Below, one piece after another: positions 10,426 through 19,653 of a DNA stretch of 64,000 bases. Under the pieces are notes generated by a model. The model saw nothing but the letters and a program-made list of their open reading frames with translations, had not been told where the DNA came from and did no database searches. The first letter of the stretch is position 1. Every line of letters starts with the position of its first letter. Source of the DNA: Yponomeuta sedellus (lineage: Eukaryota > Arthropoda > Insecta > Lepidoptera > Yponomeutidae). Both the position numbers and the translations under genes were made by a program. The stretch is from assembly GCA_934045075.1 (NCBI GenBank), contig OW203732.1, positions 3,389,501-3,453,500 on the forward strand. The letters are read 5' to 3'.

Positions 10426-10780
10426 ATGCGTAGCCGAGTGTTTTAAATTATTATTTAAAAAGGTTAATAGGCTGTGTATTGTACATCGTATTGTCTATAG
10501 TAAACATTTCTCTTTATAAATGCAGATTACAAGGATTTTTCAACTTAATTATAAGATATGATAACTTATGATTAGTAAAATGAAACGAAGATTACGTATT
10601 CAGCTTACTCAATTATGCACCTCTAATGTTATTACATTCGTTCACTTACTCATTAATAACATAGAAACATACAACACCCTTAATGAAAAGTGTCCTGGAG
10701 CTTGTTTTACAGAACTACAATTCATTGCTTACTATGACAATTCGATGTAAATTCCAAAGCCGAGTGCCACAGATTAATAA
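10426..10780. other. No supported feature
   Basis: AT-rich with a 60-codon frame at 10568-10750 that lacks any recognisable motif or conserved neighbour; treated as chance. Confidence 0.45.
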
Positions 10781-10783
10781 GTA

Positions 10784-11009
10784 CAGTCAGTTAGCTTTTA
10801 GAATATACCTCGGACTCTAGAGTAGGCTTCGGTTTTCGCCGAAAGCACACGAGTGTAACACTACTCCCTGCTCTGTATAAAACTTTTCTTCACTATTTTG
10901 AAAAGTTATTTAAAGTTATAAATAACAATACAAAATAAACCTTACCTTATTACAATTATATCCGAATGTATCCGATAGTAGCCGAGGTATATTCTAAAAG
11001 CTAACAGAC
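10784..11009. mobile_element. 226-bp MITE, TA-flanked
   Basis: Inverted ends GTTAGCTTTTAGAATATACC and its exact reverse complement, extending with few mismatches to ~33 bp, flanked by TA. TA flanks fit the Tc1/mariner superfamily (inference). Confidence 0.8.
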
Positions 11010-11212
11010 TATAGGAGTCTACTTGCGAATGAGTAGGCGATTACAAGAATGCTACGCATTGTACCTCGAATTGTCGTCATAACAGACTACGGATCGTAGT
11101 TTTGTGAAACTCGGCCCTGGTAAATACAACTGTGGTTACAATTACCTTCTTCAACAAGGTCGGACGTACTGACGGACAAATTTATTGTCGAAATTTTGTT
11201 ATGAAATGAATA

Positions 11213-11740
11213 GGTTTTAAAAACCTATTCAGAGGCTAAAAATTCCACCTATGCCGGGATTCGAACCCGCGACCTCTGGCTATCCGTGCCAGCGCTCTTC
11301 CAATTGAGCTAATGGGCAACTCACCGGCATCAGTGAAATTTCGAACCTCTTTACACTATTCTCTGTATTACGTACAGGCAGCGACATCTAGCTTAAGTAA
11401 ATTGCATCACTTGCATCCCCCGACTATCTACTTTGCAGTTAGGTTTTTACATCGGAATGATATCACTGTACTCACATGATTATACTATTTTTATTTTTAA
11501 TGCACTAACCCGTGCTAAGGACAATTTTAAAAACCTATTTAGAGGCTAAAAAGAGGATAGTGTAAAGAGGTTTGAAATTTCACTGATGCCGGTGAGTCGC
11601 CCATTAGCTCAATTGGAAGAGCGCTGGCACGGATAGCCAGAGGTCGCGGGTTCGAATCCCGGCATGGGTGGAATTTTTAGCCTCTAAATAGGTTTTTAAA
11701 ATTGTCCTTAGCACGGGTTAGTGCATTAAAAATAAAAATA
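11213..11740. repeat. tD inverted pair, two complete units
   Basis: Minus-sense unit 11213-11530 (tRNA-like head 11246-11317) abuts a + sense unit 11531-11740 (head 11599-11670). Each head is 72 nt, with acceptor-like GCCCATT, a GCTC/GAGC D-stem, CTGGC/GCCAG anticodon stem with loop ACGGATA and a B-box GGTTCGAATCC. Loop position 33 is C where real tRNAs have T, so these are SINE heads. Confidence 0.85.
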
Positions 11741-11744
11741 GTAT

Positions 11745-12085
11745 AATGAAAAGGTTTTATTCAAAGTAGCACAGAAACTGCGGCTTAATGAACGTTATAA
11801 ATCAAACTAGGTGTTCATTTCAAAATCTAGATCATTTTGGAGAAAAAATGGACAAAAGAACTCCAAACTTAGTCTTTTCAAAGTCCTTAATTAACATAGT
11901 TTACATAATTATTATAAAACATAGAACTCATACATTGTACTGGCTTTAATTCAAGACCTTATTGTCGTCTAAATAATCCTGTATGTTGTAGTAGCCCTTT
12001 TGGCATAAAGTGTGCTTAACATATTTTTTGAACCGCGATTCAGGCAAGCTTAATATATCTTCAGGGATGTTACATTTGGAAACCC
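11745..12085 (+). repeat. LINE-A, longest copy
   Basis: Reference copy for the family: GAAACTGCGGCTTAATGAAC, CTAGATCATTTTGGAGAA, AGTAGCCCTTTTGGCA and ATATCTTCAGGGATG. It starts exactly where the tD unit ends. Confidence 0.7.
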
Positions 12086-12119
12086 GCACTGCATTCCAAC
12101 TAGTACAATTTTCTCTTTT

Positions 12120-12250
12120 AATCCTCCACCAACTCGGACTTGGCCCCCGTGATGGAGTATGGCCTAACCTTCCTGCGATGCAGGAAGAGACCCGTGCCCC
12201 AGCACTAGGGTTGATATCGATATTGATCGAATTTTCTCTATGGTTCTACA
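12120..12250 (+). repeat. 5S-SINE 3' fragment
   Basis: Tail words CCACCAACTCGGACTTGGCC, GATGCAGGAAGAGACCCGTG and GGGTTGATATCGATATTGAT. No head. Confidence 0.75.
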
Positions 12251-12427
12251 GCGTGTTGGAAAAATACCAATACCTACCACTGACATAAGCTGATGATGAT
12301 TTGGCTGTGATCAGGCTTCACTCCATATCCCTAACAACGGTGTCCTGCCTTTTCGCAGATAATTGTTACGCTGATTATCACTTGCCAACCAATGTTTATT
12401 TTTTACGCTGACGACAAACGATTTTTA

Positions 12428-12540
12428 AAAACCTATTTAGAGGCTAAAAATTCCACCCATGGATTTTTGGAATTTTTAGCCTCTAAATAGGTTTTTAAAA
12501 ATTGTCCTCAGCACGGGTTAGTGCATTAAAAATAAATATA
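12428..12540. repeat. tD palindromic remnant
   Basis: Opens AAACCTATTTAGAGGCTAAA and closes with the reverse complement, with only GATTTTT between the two CCACCCATGG/GGAATT ends. Both tRNA-like heads have been deleted from what was an inverted pair. Confidence 0.75.
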
Positions 12541-12629
12541 ACAAACGATTTACAAAGGCCGAAAATGTTTTTGCGAAAAGGCAGACAACCCTTACAACTT
12601 TTTAAGGTCTTCCCTTCCCTCTATTCCAG

Positions 12630-12782
12630 GTGTACAAGATGTCCCAGAACTGCAAGTCGACATACAGCGTCGCCACGACGCGGGACGCGAATAACAACAC
12701 CCTGTACCACTCGGGGATGGCGCAGGGGTACACCGGCCGTGGGTACACGCCGCCGGCGTTCGCCCCCAGCGGGGGTTACCAG
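12630..12782 (+). CDS. Internal exon, gene 1 (unrecognised protein)
   Basis: Acceptor TCTATTCCAG just upstream and donor GTATGT just downstream bound a 153-nt segment open in one frame for exactly 51 codons (phase 0 to phase 0). The reading starts VYKMSQNCKSTYSV and ends PPAFAPSGGYQ, rich in Gly, Tyr, Thr and Pro with no charged helix or membrane segment. Codons end in G or C far more often than in the AT-rich surroundings, typical of a well-expressed insect gene. I do not recognise the family. The partner exon is probably at 23060-23155: same strand, matching phase, same codon bias. Upstream exons were not found in this window and probably lie before position 1. The 97-codon + frame and 106-codon minus frame overlapping this exon are shadows. 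Confidence 0.75.
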
Positions 12783-12837
12783 GTATGTGACGTAACGTAA
12801 CGTCGCCGGAAGGTTTCAATTGTATTTTGCAGTACTC

Positions 12838-13088
12838 GACGGACGGCTTCGGTGGCGCAGCGGTTTGGCACGCTGAATCGAAGGTCTCGGGTTCGATACC
12901 CGGCCGGGTCAAACTAGGAATCGAACTTTTCTAGTTTGTCTCGGGTCTTGAATGTCATCTATTCATTGTATTAAATCTATCGTCGAGTTAGCACCTATAA
13001 CACAAGTCATTTATTTGTACTTAGTATAGGGCTAACGAGATCTGTGTAATATGTCCATGAATATTTATTTATATTTATTACTTAATAT
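12838..13088 (+). repeat. tF SINE
   Basis: tRNA-like head (about 12840-12908: GGTGGCGCAGCGGTTTGGCA and B-box GGTTCGATACC), then TTCTAGTTTGTCTCGGGTC and GAGTTAGCACCTATAACACA to an AT-rich tail. Lies 55 bp inside the intron after the exon. A close sister is at 32328-32585. Confidence 0.85.
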
Positions 13089-13215
13089 TAAGGCGTTTCG
13101 GGGCGCTAACAAGCGCCACCAACGGATAAAAAATCACATCTTGTTTTATAATACGTTTTTATCTAAAACTGAACATTAGAAGTCTTAACAACTGTGTCTC
13201 AACAACTATTTTTAG
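13089..13215 (+). repeat. Family N fragment
   Basis: GGCGCTAACAAGCGCCACCAA and TCTTGTTTTATAATACG recur at 25020-25110, 45180-45240, 45600-45680 and 46030-46070. Confidence 0.55.
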
Positions 13216-13224
13216 AACTTACAG

Positions 13225-13625
13225 TCTAGATGATCAATCATCATCAACCCATTATGTCCCCACCGACGGGCACGGGTCTCTTCCCTAAGGAAGGTAAAGG
13301 CCATACTCCACCACGGGGGCTAAGTCCGGATTGGTGGAGACCTGCAAGACTAGTGGCTGGTTTTACTGTCAGAAGTTTTAAAGCCGGCCTAAGAGGACTT
13401 AGCTCTGACTTGGCTTAACGACTGCCATCTACCGACGGCAGCCGGCACCAACGGCTTAACGTGCCTTGCGAAGCACGGAACCGCTCGGCAAAATGTGCGT
13501 AAGTCATAGATGGTCACCCATATATGTACTGAACGCGCCCTGTTTTTTAACCTTCGTGATCGTTTTTAATATCACTCAGGCACCCGGGGCTACGAGCGAC
13601 TCACGTTTGACTACAAAAAAAGTAT
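13225..13625 (-). repeat. 5S-SINE, second subfamily
   Basis: Minus-sense copy that differs from the first subfamily in both tail and head: on the minus strand the head reads GATCACGAAGGTTAAAAAAC then GGGCGCGTTCAGTACATATA. CGACGGCAGCCGGCACCAAC marks the middle. Confidence 0.8.
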
Positions 13626-13908
13626 TTCTCTGGCATTCTCTTCTCTTAAGCCAGTGCTCTCACTTAAGGGTTCTGGAAAGATGACTTTTAAAACTGACGG
13701 TTCAAATTCTACGCCTTGACCACCCACAGTTTGAACAAACTCTTGGCAATATGTTTTTCCACATAATTATTGAAAGAAAGCCCAAGGAATTATTGAGGCT
13801 GAATGGACGAAATATCTTCAAGTTATAAAATATTATGAATGTAGAGCGTCTCCCAACCTCGGCCGAACGACTTTCAATGAAATAATCATTAAGGGGAAGT
13901 TCAATTCA

Positions 13909-14120
13909 ATTCAATTTATTTCAACGTAAAGAATTTACATTCTGTCTGCTGAATGTCAAAGTACAATGTAACAAGAAAGTGAAAGCCGCTGCCTTCGGGC
14001 TGTAATGTAGTGGAGAAAACGGCAGCGGGAAAAAAAAACTCCACTCTGACCAACTTTTCTCAAGTCCTCTTAAATCTAATACATTAGATACCACCTATAC
14101 GCATAAGATTCCATGATTGC
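13909..14120 (+). repeat. LINE-R 3' segment, copy 1
   Basis: TCAATTTATTTCAACGTAAA, CGCTGCCTTCGGGCTGTA and ACTCCACTCTGACCA are shared with 15150-15365 and 21243-21450. Confidence 0.65.
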
Positions 14121-14204
14121 CATTAATAACTTTTAATGTTAAGGCATTATTCATTTTTTTTTATGATTTACTCGTTGTGAAAGTATGTGTAACAACCAAT
14201 AGTC

Positions 14205-14405
14205 AGATAGTGACAGTCGTTAAGCCATTGCAGGGACCTTACGGCTTGATAACTTCTGACAATAAAGCCCGCCACTGTCTTACAATCCTCCACCAACCCA
14301 GACTTGGCCCCCGTGGTGGAGTATGGCCTAACCTTTATGCGACGCCAGAAGAGACCCGTGTTCCAGCATTGCGGACATACAATAAGTGTTGATATCGATA
14401 TGTAA
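14205..14405 (+). repeat. 5S-SINE, 5' truncated
   Basis: From TCGTTAAGCCATTGCAG through GACTTGGCCCCCGTGGTGGA to the TTGATATCGATAT end. Confidence 0.75.
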
Positions 14406-14454
14406 TATAAAATTTAACATAATAAAATTTTTCAACGTAGTTACTTGAACGTTA

Positions 14455-14645
14455 AGTAATACAGAGAATATTGTAAAGAGGTTCGAACTTTCACTGATGC
14501 CGGTGAGTCACCCATTAGCTCAGTTGGAAAGAGCGCTGGCACGGATAGCCAGAGATCGCGGGTTCGAATCCCGACATGGGTGGAATTTTTAGCCTCTAAA
14601 TAGGTTTTTAAAAATTGTCCTTAGCACGGGTTAGTGCGAATATAA
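14455..14645 (+). repeat. tD unit (tRNA-like head ~14510-14582)
   Basis: Single + sense unit from AATACAGAGAATATTG to GCACGGGTTAGTGCGA. The head has an extra A in the D-loop (GTTGGAAAGAGC). Confidence 0.85.
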
Positions 14646-14739
14646 TAAGTAGTGAATATAACACATAATTTGATAAGATTTTGTTCGATCTTAGTTACAG
14701 TCTTAAGTCACTAATATGTGTTTTAGTCACTGACCGAGT

Positions 14740-14990
14740 CCATTAAGACCGTGACAACGCGGCTCCAGTTTTTTAAGGGCATTTAGGGCTTCCCCTTAAT
14801 TAAGACGGCTTTTCTCCGCGCACCGCGCACGCCCATAAAGCGACGTTTGCACCCTAATTGGTAGCTGCAAGTTGCAGCTCGTTAATTTCGTCATCAGAAT
14901 GCGGTGCGCGCTCCAGTTACGCATCAGAGGCGGTTATTGCAGGTACGCGCCTTTTGGACTGCTTCTGTGCATGTATAGTCTGTTCCGGAT
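14740..14990. other. GC-rich intronic block
   Basis: Much richer in GC than its flanks, with CTCCGCGCACCGCGCACGCC on one side and GAATGCGGTGCGCGCTCC on the other in opposite sense, and a TGCAAGTTGCAGCTCG core. No frame with splice borders was found. It might be a MITE remnant or a regulatory element of gene 1; I cannot tell which. Confidence 0.35.
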
Positions 14991-15039
14991 CGATGTTGCG
15001 TAGATGTAAATAAACATTTAAAATAAGCTGCCGGCAAAT

Positions 15040-15135
15040 GCTGGATGCGGCAAGCTGAAGACAGGGCGCTATGACGCTCATTAGGGGAGGGCTATATCCA
15101 GCAGTGCACTACATAATACAGCCTAAAGAAGAAGA
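15040..15135 (+). pseudogene. LINE-J reverse-transcriptase C-terminal scrap
   Basis: Translates as W-M-R-Q-A-E-D-R-A-L, stop, R-S-L-G-E-G-Y-I-Q-Q, the usual end of many insect non-LTR polyproteins, then the family's untranslated tail with GAAGAAGAAATAAA. One internal stop; far too short to function. Confidence 0.6.
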
Positions 15136-15149
15136 AATAAATATTCATC

Positions 15150-15365
15150 ATATCAAATCAATTTATTTCAGGGTAGAGACTTTACATCCTGTTTGCTGAA
15201 TGTCAATGTACAATGTAATAAAATGTAAGCCGCTGCCTTCGGGCCGTATTGTAATAGAGAAAAAGGTAGCGGGGAAAAAAACTCCACTCTGACCATCTTT
15301 TCTCTTGTCATCTTAAATCAAATACATCAGTTGCCACCTATACGTATGCCTAATAAGATTTCATG
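15150..15365 (+). repeat. LINE-R 3' segment, copy 2
   Basis: Same order of words as 13909-14120, ending at TAAGATTTCATGATTGC. Confidence 0.65.
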
Positions 15366-15628
15366 ATTGCAAGACTAGTGGCTGGTCTTACTGTCAGAAG
15401 TTTTCAAGCCGCCCTAAGGCCTCTGTCTTGGCTTAACGACTGCCATCTATCGACGGCAGCCGGCACCAACTGCTTAACGTGCTTTGAGAAGCACGGAACC
15501 GCTCGGAAAAATGCCATTAGCGTTAGTCATAGACCCATCCATGCACTGAACGCGCCCTGAATTGCTTAATCTTCGTGATCGTTTAAAGATGACTCAGGCA
15601 ACCGGGGCTACGGGCGATTCAGAACGGT
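15366..15628 (-). repeat. 5S-SINE, second subfamily, tail truncated
   Basis: Minus-sense copy directly abutting LINE-R. The head on the minus strand includes ATCACGAAGATTAAGCAA and GGGCGCGTTCAGTGCATGGA, close to canonical 5S internal control sequence. Confidence 0.8.
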
Positions 15629-15856
15629 GGACAGTTTGTACATAACAATGGGCGCGTTGTTATTCGTTTGTTTACATCTGAGAACACCGAACTGGCACAG
15701 AGTATACATCAAAGACAGTGATAGTAGTCAACATCAGGCGAATGCGGAATTTTGCGGAATATTCCGCCGTTTCTTTACGAATTTCCCCGGAAAAAGAGGT
15801 TCTAGGGACAAAGTTAATTGGAGATCCACTTTGCTTTTTACTATGGAATACGATTA

Positions 15857-16018
15857 ACAGACGATCGAACTTGGTACAGGCCGGACAGCGAATTTAGCGT
15901 ACCGTCGCGAACACGAAATAGTACGAATTATGCTCGGTAGACAATTTTCCAGACGAACGGATATGGTATGGAGCGTACCGAGACGGCTGTCCGGCCCGTA
16001 CCAAGTTCGATCGTCTGT
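15857..16018. mobile_element. 162-bp MITE, TA-flanked, 33-bp TIRs
   Basis: Inverted ends ACAGACGATCGAACTTGG extending through GGCCGGACAGC with one mismatch or indel, flanked by TA at 15855-15856 and 16019-16020. Tc1/mariner type by its TA target (inference). Confidence 0.88.
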
Positions 16019-16019
16019 T

Positions 16020-16570
16020 AATACTAGGAGGTGGAATTCGAGGTTTTGCTCTGTCCCGCCTAGAAAAAAGCCTCGCTTCGCATTGTTTTACTCTATCAAT
16101 AATTTTAATACTACCACAAATAATATATTATAGTACTATTGGGGAGGAGCCTTAGAAAAATGCATTAACTCGATGTAAAAAATAATATAAAGTTTAATAT
16201 AAATAAGTTGTATTATAACAACCTTTGATTTTTAACACCCCAATAATTGTTTCTGACAGAATTTTCCTTTTCGTATTGGATAAATTAATTATGTTTTGTC
16301 TGAACATTTGTATTGTTGGGGATATTTTTTTATTTCTTCTATGTTTTGAGTACTAGGATATTCAGGTTTTTACAGTAAGATGTTGTACATACTACTCGAA
16401 ACGAACTGTTATAATAATCTGCCAACGATAATTGGCTATAAGAGACACAATACCAAAATGACAACCACGCAAATTAGTTACAATTTTCTCCAATTCTGAC
16501 TAACAATTGCCGCTTGCCCTTCTACGTGTTGTCCAATTGTCCATACTAAATTGTTTTGATATGATTCATT
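16020..16570. other. No feature seen
   Basis: AT-rich intronic sequence without repeats I could match or coding signals. Confidence 0.5.
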
Positions 16571-16683
16571 TGTAAAAATAGCAATACCACTCGCTAATCG
16601 TGAAGGAAAATTTCGTGAGGAAACCTGAGTGTCTGAGGTGTTGCAAATCCGCGTTGGTCACGCTTGGTAGCAATTAAGCCCGT

Positions 16684-16704
16684 ACTCTCTCTCTCTCTCT
16701 CTCT
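16684..16704 (+). repeat. (CT)n microsatellite
   Basis: About ten CT units, followed by a LINE-K-like end (GAAGGCCTGTGTCCTGTAGT). Confidence 0.9.
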
Positions 16705-16738
16705 GAAGGCCTGTGTCCTGTAGTGGGATGTTTATTGG

Positions 16739-17335
16739 TTGGCCTTTTTTGCATCTATTTAATGAGATGATTTATACAGCGTCCAGTGGTATCTTCACTC
16801 ATACTAGATGGGTGAAGGGACCACTCCGACGCTGTAGTGCCTAGGACATGGTTTTATAGATGGTGTAGGCTTGCCCAGCACCTGTACCATCCTGACAGCT
16901 TAGTCGGCCTAGCCCACAGGAAAGACTAGTCAATACGTGCGGAGCCAACCAAGCCGCGGGTTTCGTCACGATGTTTTCCTTCACCGTTAGCGTGTGGTAT
17001 TGCGACTACAAATTCGCAAATGTTTATTGGTTATGTTATTTATAACATAACATTTGACCTTTTTGCATCTACGTAATGAGATGATTTATACAACGTCCAG
17101 TGGTATCCTTACTCACACTAGATGGGTGAAGGGACCACTCCGACGCTGTAGTGCCTGGGACATGGTTTTATAGATGGTGTAGGCTTGCCCAGCACCTATA
17201 CCATCCTGACCGCTTAGTCGGCCAAGCCCACAGGAAAGACTAGTCAATACGTGCGGAGCCAACGAAGCCGCGGGTTTCCTCACGATGTTTTCCTTCACCG
17301 TAAGCGTGTGGTATTGCGACTACAAATTCGCAAAT
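16739..17335. repeat. Family I, two direct copies
   Basis: 16739-17030 and about 17055-17335 repeat the same ~285 bp in direct orientation: TGCATCTA..TAATGAGATGATTTATAC, TCCGACGCTGTAGTGCCT, TGGTGTAGGCTTGCCCAGCA and the shared tG-like end TTTTCCTTCACCGT. Reversed copies occur at 50320-50590 and a same-sense copy at 63485-63765. Confidence 0.8.
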
Positions 17336-17349
17336 GTACGTAACTTTGA

Positions 17350-17452
17350 AATTAAACAAAGTCATTGGTACATGCCCGCACTCGGGATCGAACCTGAGGC
17401 TCTCGCTTGCCAGTCCATGGTTCTACCCACTGAGGTACCACCGCAACATAAC
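17350..17452 (-). repeat. tH SINE head
   Basis: On the minus strand: GTGGTACCTCAGTGGGTAGA (A-box region), AGCGAGAGCCTCAGGTTCGA and GGGCATGTACCA. Same head as the + copy at 50750-50835. Confidence 0.75.
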
Positions 17453-17454
17453 AT

Positions 17455-17648
17455 TTACATACAGGCATATACATTGCTTCTGGCCCCACACTAGGATACC
17501 CTGTGTCGTGGGAACCAGAAACAACGACATCACAAACATGTACACATCCAAGACCTGGGGTTTTTTTTTGTCCCTAGCCGGGATTTGAACCCGGGACTTC
17601 TTGCATGGTAAGCAGATGCGCTACCGCTACGTCACAGAGGTCGTCGGG
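17455..17648 (-). repeat. tE SINE
   Basis: Minus-sense copy: tRNA-like head at about 17565-17640 (B-box GGTTCAAATCC), then ACCCCAGGTCTTGGATGTGT and the tail words GGGTATCCTAGTGTGGGGCC. Confidence 0.8.
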
Positions 17649-17954
17649 AAATAAAAAATATATTTTGCACTCTTGTTTGAATCAAATGCAGTGATCAATA
17701 AAACAGAACCTACAAAGTGCATCCGGAAGAACATAACTTATTTTGAGTTTTTGTGTCCAAATTGTTTCAGTACTGCTTATAAACAGTGATAAAAACGCAG
17801 TGTTCAGTAAAATATAATCTTGTACATACGTGTAACACAAAAAAACTGGTGTTTCATTTGGAAGTAACAATGTACCGTTGCACCACAGTTATAAAGTATA
17901 AGTCTATGGTCGAAAAACGGTCCAAAAGTTTAACGTTGATAGTATTTTTATGTT

Positions 17955-18190
17955 ATGTAGCCTCTGTGACGCAGCGGTAGCGCATCTGCCTACCATGCAG
18001 GTCCAAGGTACCAAGGAGGTCCCGGGTTCGAACCACGACTGGGGACAAAAAAAAATAGGTCTTGGATGTTTACATGTTTGTGATGTCATTGTTTCTAGTT
18101 CCCGCGACACAGGGTATCCTAGTGAGGGGCCAGAAACAATGTATGTGCCTGTATGTAAATGTTATGTTATACGCCCCACTGCAGTGCACA
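17955..18190 (+). repeat. tE SINE with head insertion
   Basis: Head GACGCAGCGGTAGCGCATCT; the middle carries an extra GTCCAAGGTACCAAG-like segment before GGTCCCGGGTTCGAACC. The tail of this copy, from 18065 on, is the left start of the large duplication. Confidence 0.8.
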
Positions 18191-19639
18191 GGAAATCTTT
18201 CTCTCAGAAAGAGATAGTACATATATAAACACGACACATTCCGACAAAACTTTTCAAATATGATTAATTAGGTAGCATCGTGGTCTGTGAGTGATTTTTA
18301 TTGTGAATCGTTTGCGAGTGGTATTACTTCTATAACTTCACAAATGTTCATAGAATTCAACTAATAAAAAAAACTCGTTGGTACCTGCCCGCACTGAGGA
18401 TCGAAGTTGAAAAAAAAATAAAATCAAAATTAAAATTTTATTTGTTCCCAACAACCAGTATTTTACAACAAAAAAAATATAGAAGCAAATGCTTCTTAAT
18501 TTAATGATAACAACAAAGGAGGTGGTCATAATTTGTATAATTTAATTTGATTAGCTCTGATGCCTATGCTAGGTAATAGTCGCGGGTTTTCTCCCACAAG
18601 TATTGGTGTCGGTGGTGGTGTGTTCGTGTCTTGCTTCTGCTTCAAAAAGTGAGAGGGAGGGCGGTGGATTAACAAACCGCATGGTGCTTGTGGGATTTTT
18701 GGCGGAATTTAGCAAAGTAATTTTCACATTTAAATGCTATTATGGATTTTCGCAAAGTAAAGCCTGATTCCATACAATAATAAACCTGTGTTACAGATAT
18801 CAGTGTTTCGCAAATGTAACCATTTTTTTTTTAGAAATCGACGAATTGTGCACCGTATAATACTATAATATTACGTTCAATGACAGGCTTACAATATTTT
18901 CCTTAACTGTCACTCTGAATCTTGCTCATAAATTGTCGCTGGCCGAAGGAGGTCTCTCTGATCCAATTTATCATTTACGAAACCTGGATGGCCTTGCTTG
19001 AGAATGCAACAAAAATTGATGCATTCTTACCGCATTCTGTTGCTAGATCAATTTTGCTGCTTCAATTTGAGTTTTATAATACTTTTTTATTGAAAAAGTT
19101 AACATTTAAAATTTCAATATCTGTGACATAAATTTTTGGAACCTAGACTTTAGTCGATTTCCGCCGAACGGCTGTCTTCTTCGGTTATTCAACATGTGAA
19201 TAAACAGACCGATGATAAAATTCGTTAAAAATCGGGAAGCAATAATGTCAATCAAGTGGTTTGGTCGTTCTAGGTCATTAATTCTTCTTCTTCTTCAGGC
19301 TATATTAGTCCACTGCTGGACAAAGCCCTCCCCTAATTAGCGCCATAGCGCAAGGTTGTGCCATCATTGGGGAGTAATGCCCATAATCCCCACGCTGGGC
19401 ATGCGTGTTGGGAATCGCAGTTTGGTGGAATTGTACTGCAGGGGGCGCTGCTGCCCACCCCCCGGTTTGTGTCCCTTAGTCGCCTTTTACGACACCCGCG
19501 GGAAGAATTTGGGTTGTTGCTATTCTCTAGGCCATTAATTATTCTCATTAATTCAAAAAATATCAACCCTTGTTACAAATTTCTTGATTTAACTTATAAT
19601 AGTAATAACTTCCACACAACGCAATCACTTGACCTGGTC
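18065..19639 (+). repeat. Large tandem duplication, copy 1 (1,575 bp)
   Basis: Every stretch compared is identical to 19653-21227, offset 1,588 bp; all translated frames of 60-95 codons match residue for residue apart from the last residues of one at the boundary. Contents: tE tail, tH fragment, one arm of the fold-back MITE (about 18665-18760), unassigned AT-rich DNA, and a reversed LINE-J end (about 19278-19540). None of the frames is a gene. Confidence 0.95.
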
Positions 19640-19653
19640 AAGTGATTGCGTTG
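19617..19653. repeat. Palindromic junction of the duplication
   Basis: CAACGCAATCACTTGA (19617-19632), spacer CCTGG, then its exact reverse complement (19638-19653). The 13-nt filler between the two copies (19640-19652) is thus an inverted copy of the sequence just before it. Confidence 0.9.

Noticed and set aside
11599..11670. tRNA gene (and the other tD, tE, tF, tG, tH heads)
   Set aside because: They have A- and B-boxes and a partial cloverleaf, but loop position 33 is C, stems carry mismatches, and the same text recurs with SINE bodies. SINE heads, not tRNA genes.
12502..12912. 97-codon + and 106-codon minus frames around gene 1 exon
   Set aside because: Off-frame readings of the GC-rich exon extended by chance into the neighbouring SINEs.
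18338..19645. Six open frames of 60-95 codons, and their duplicates
   Set aside because: They fall in a tH fragment, an AT-rich stretch and a LINE-J end. Identity between the two copies reflects the recent duplication, not selection.
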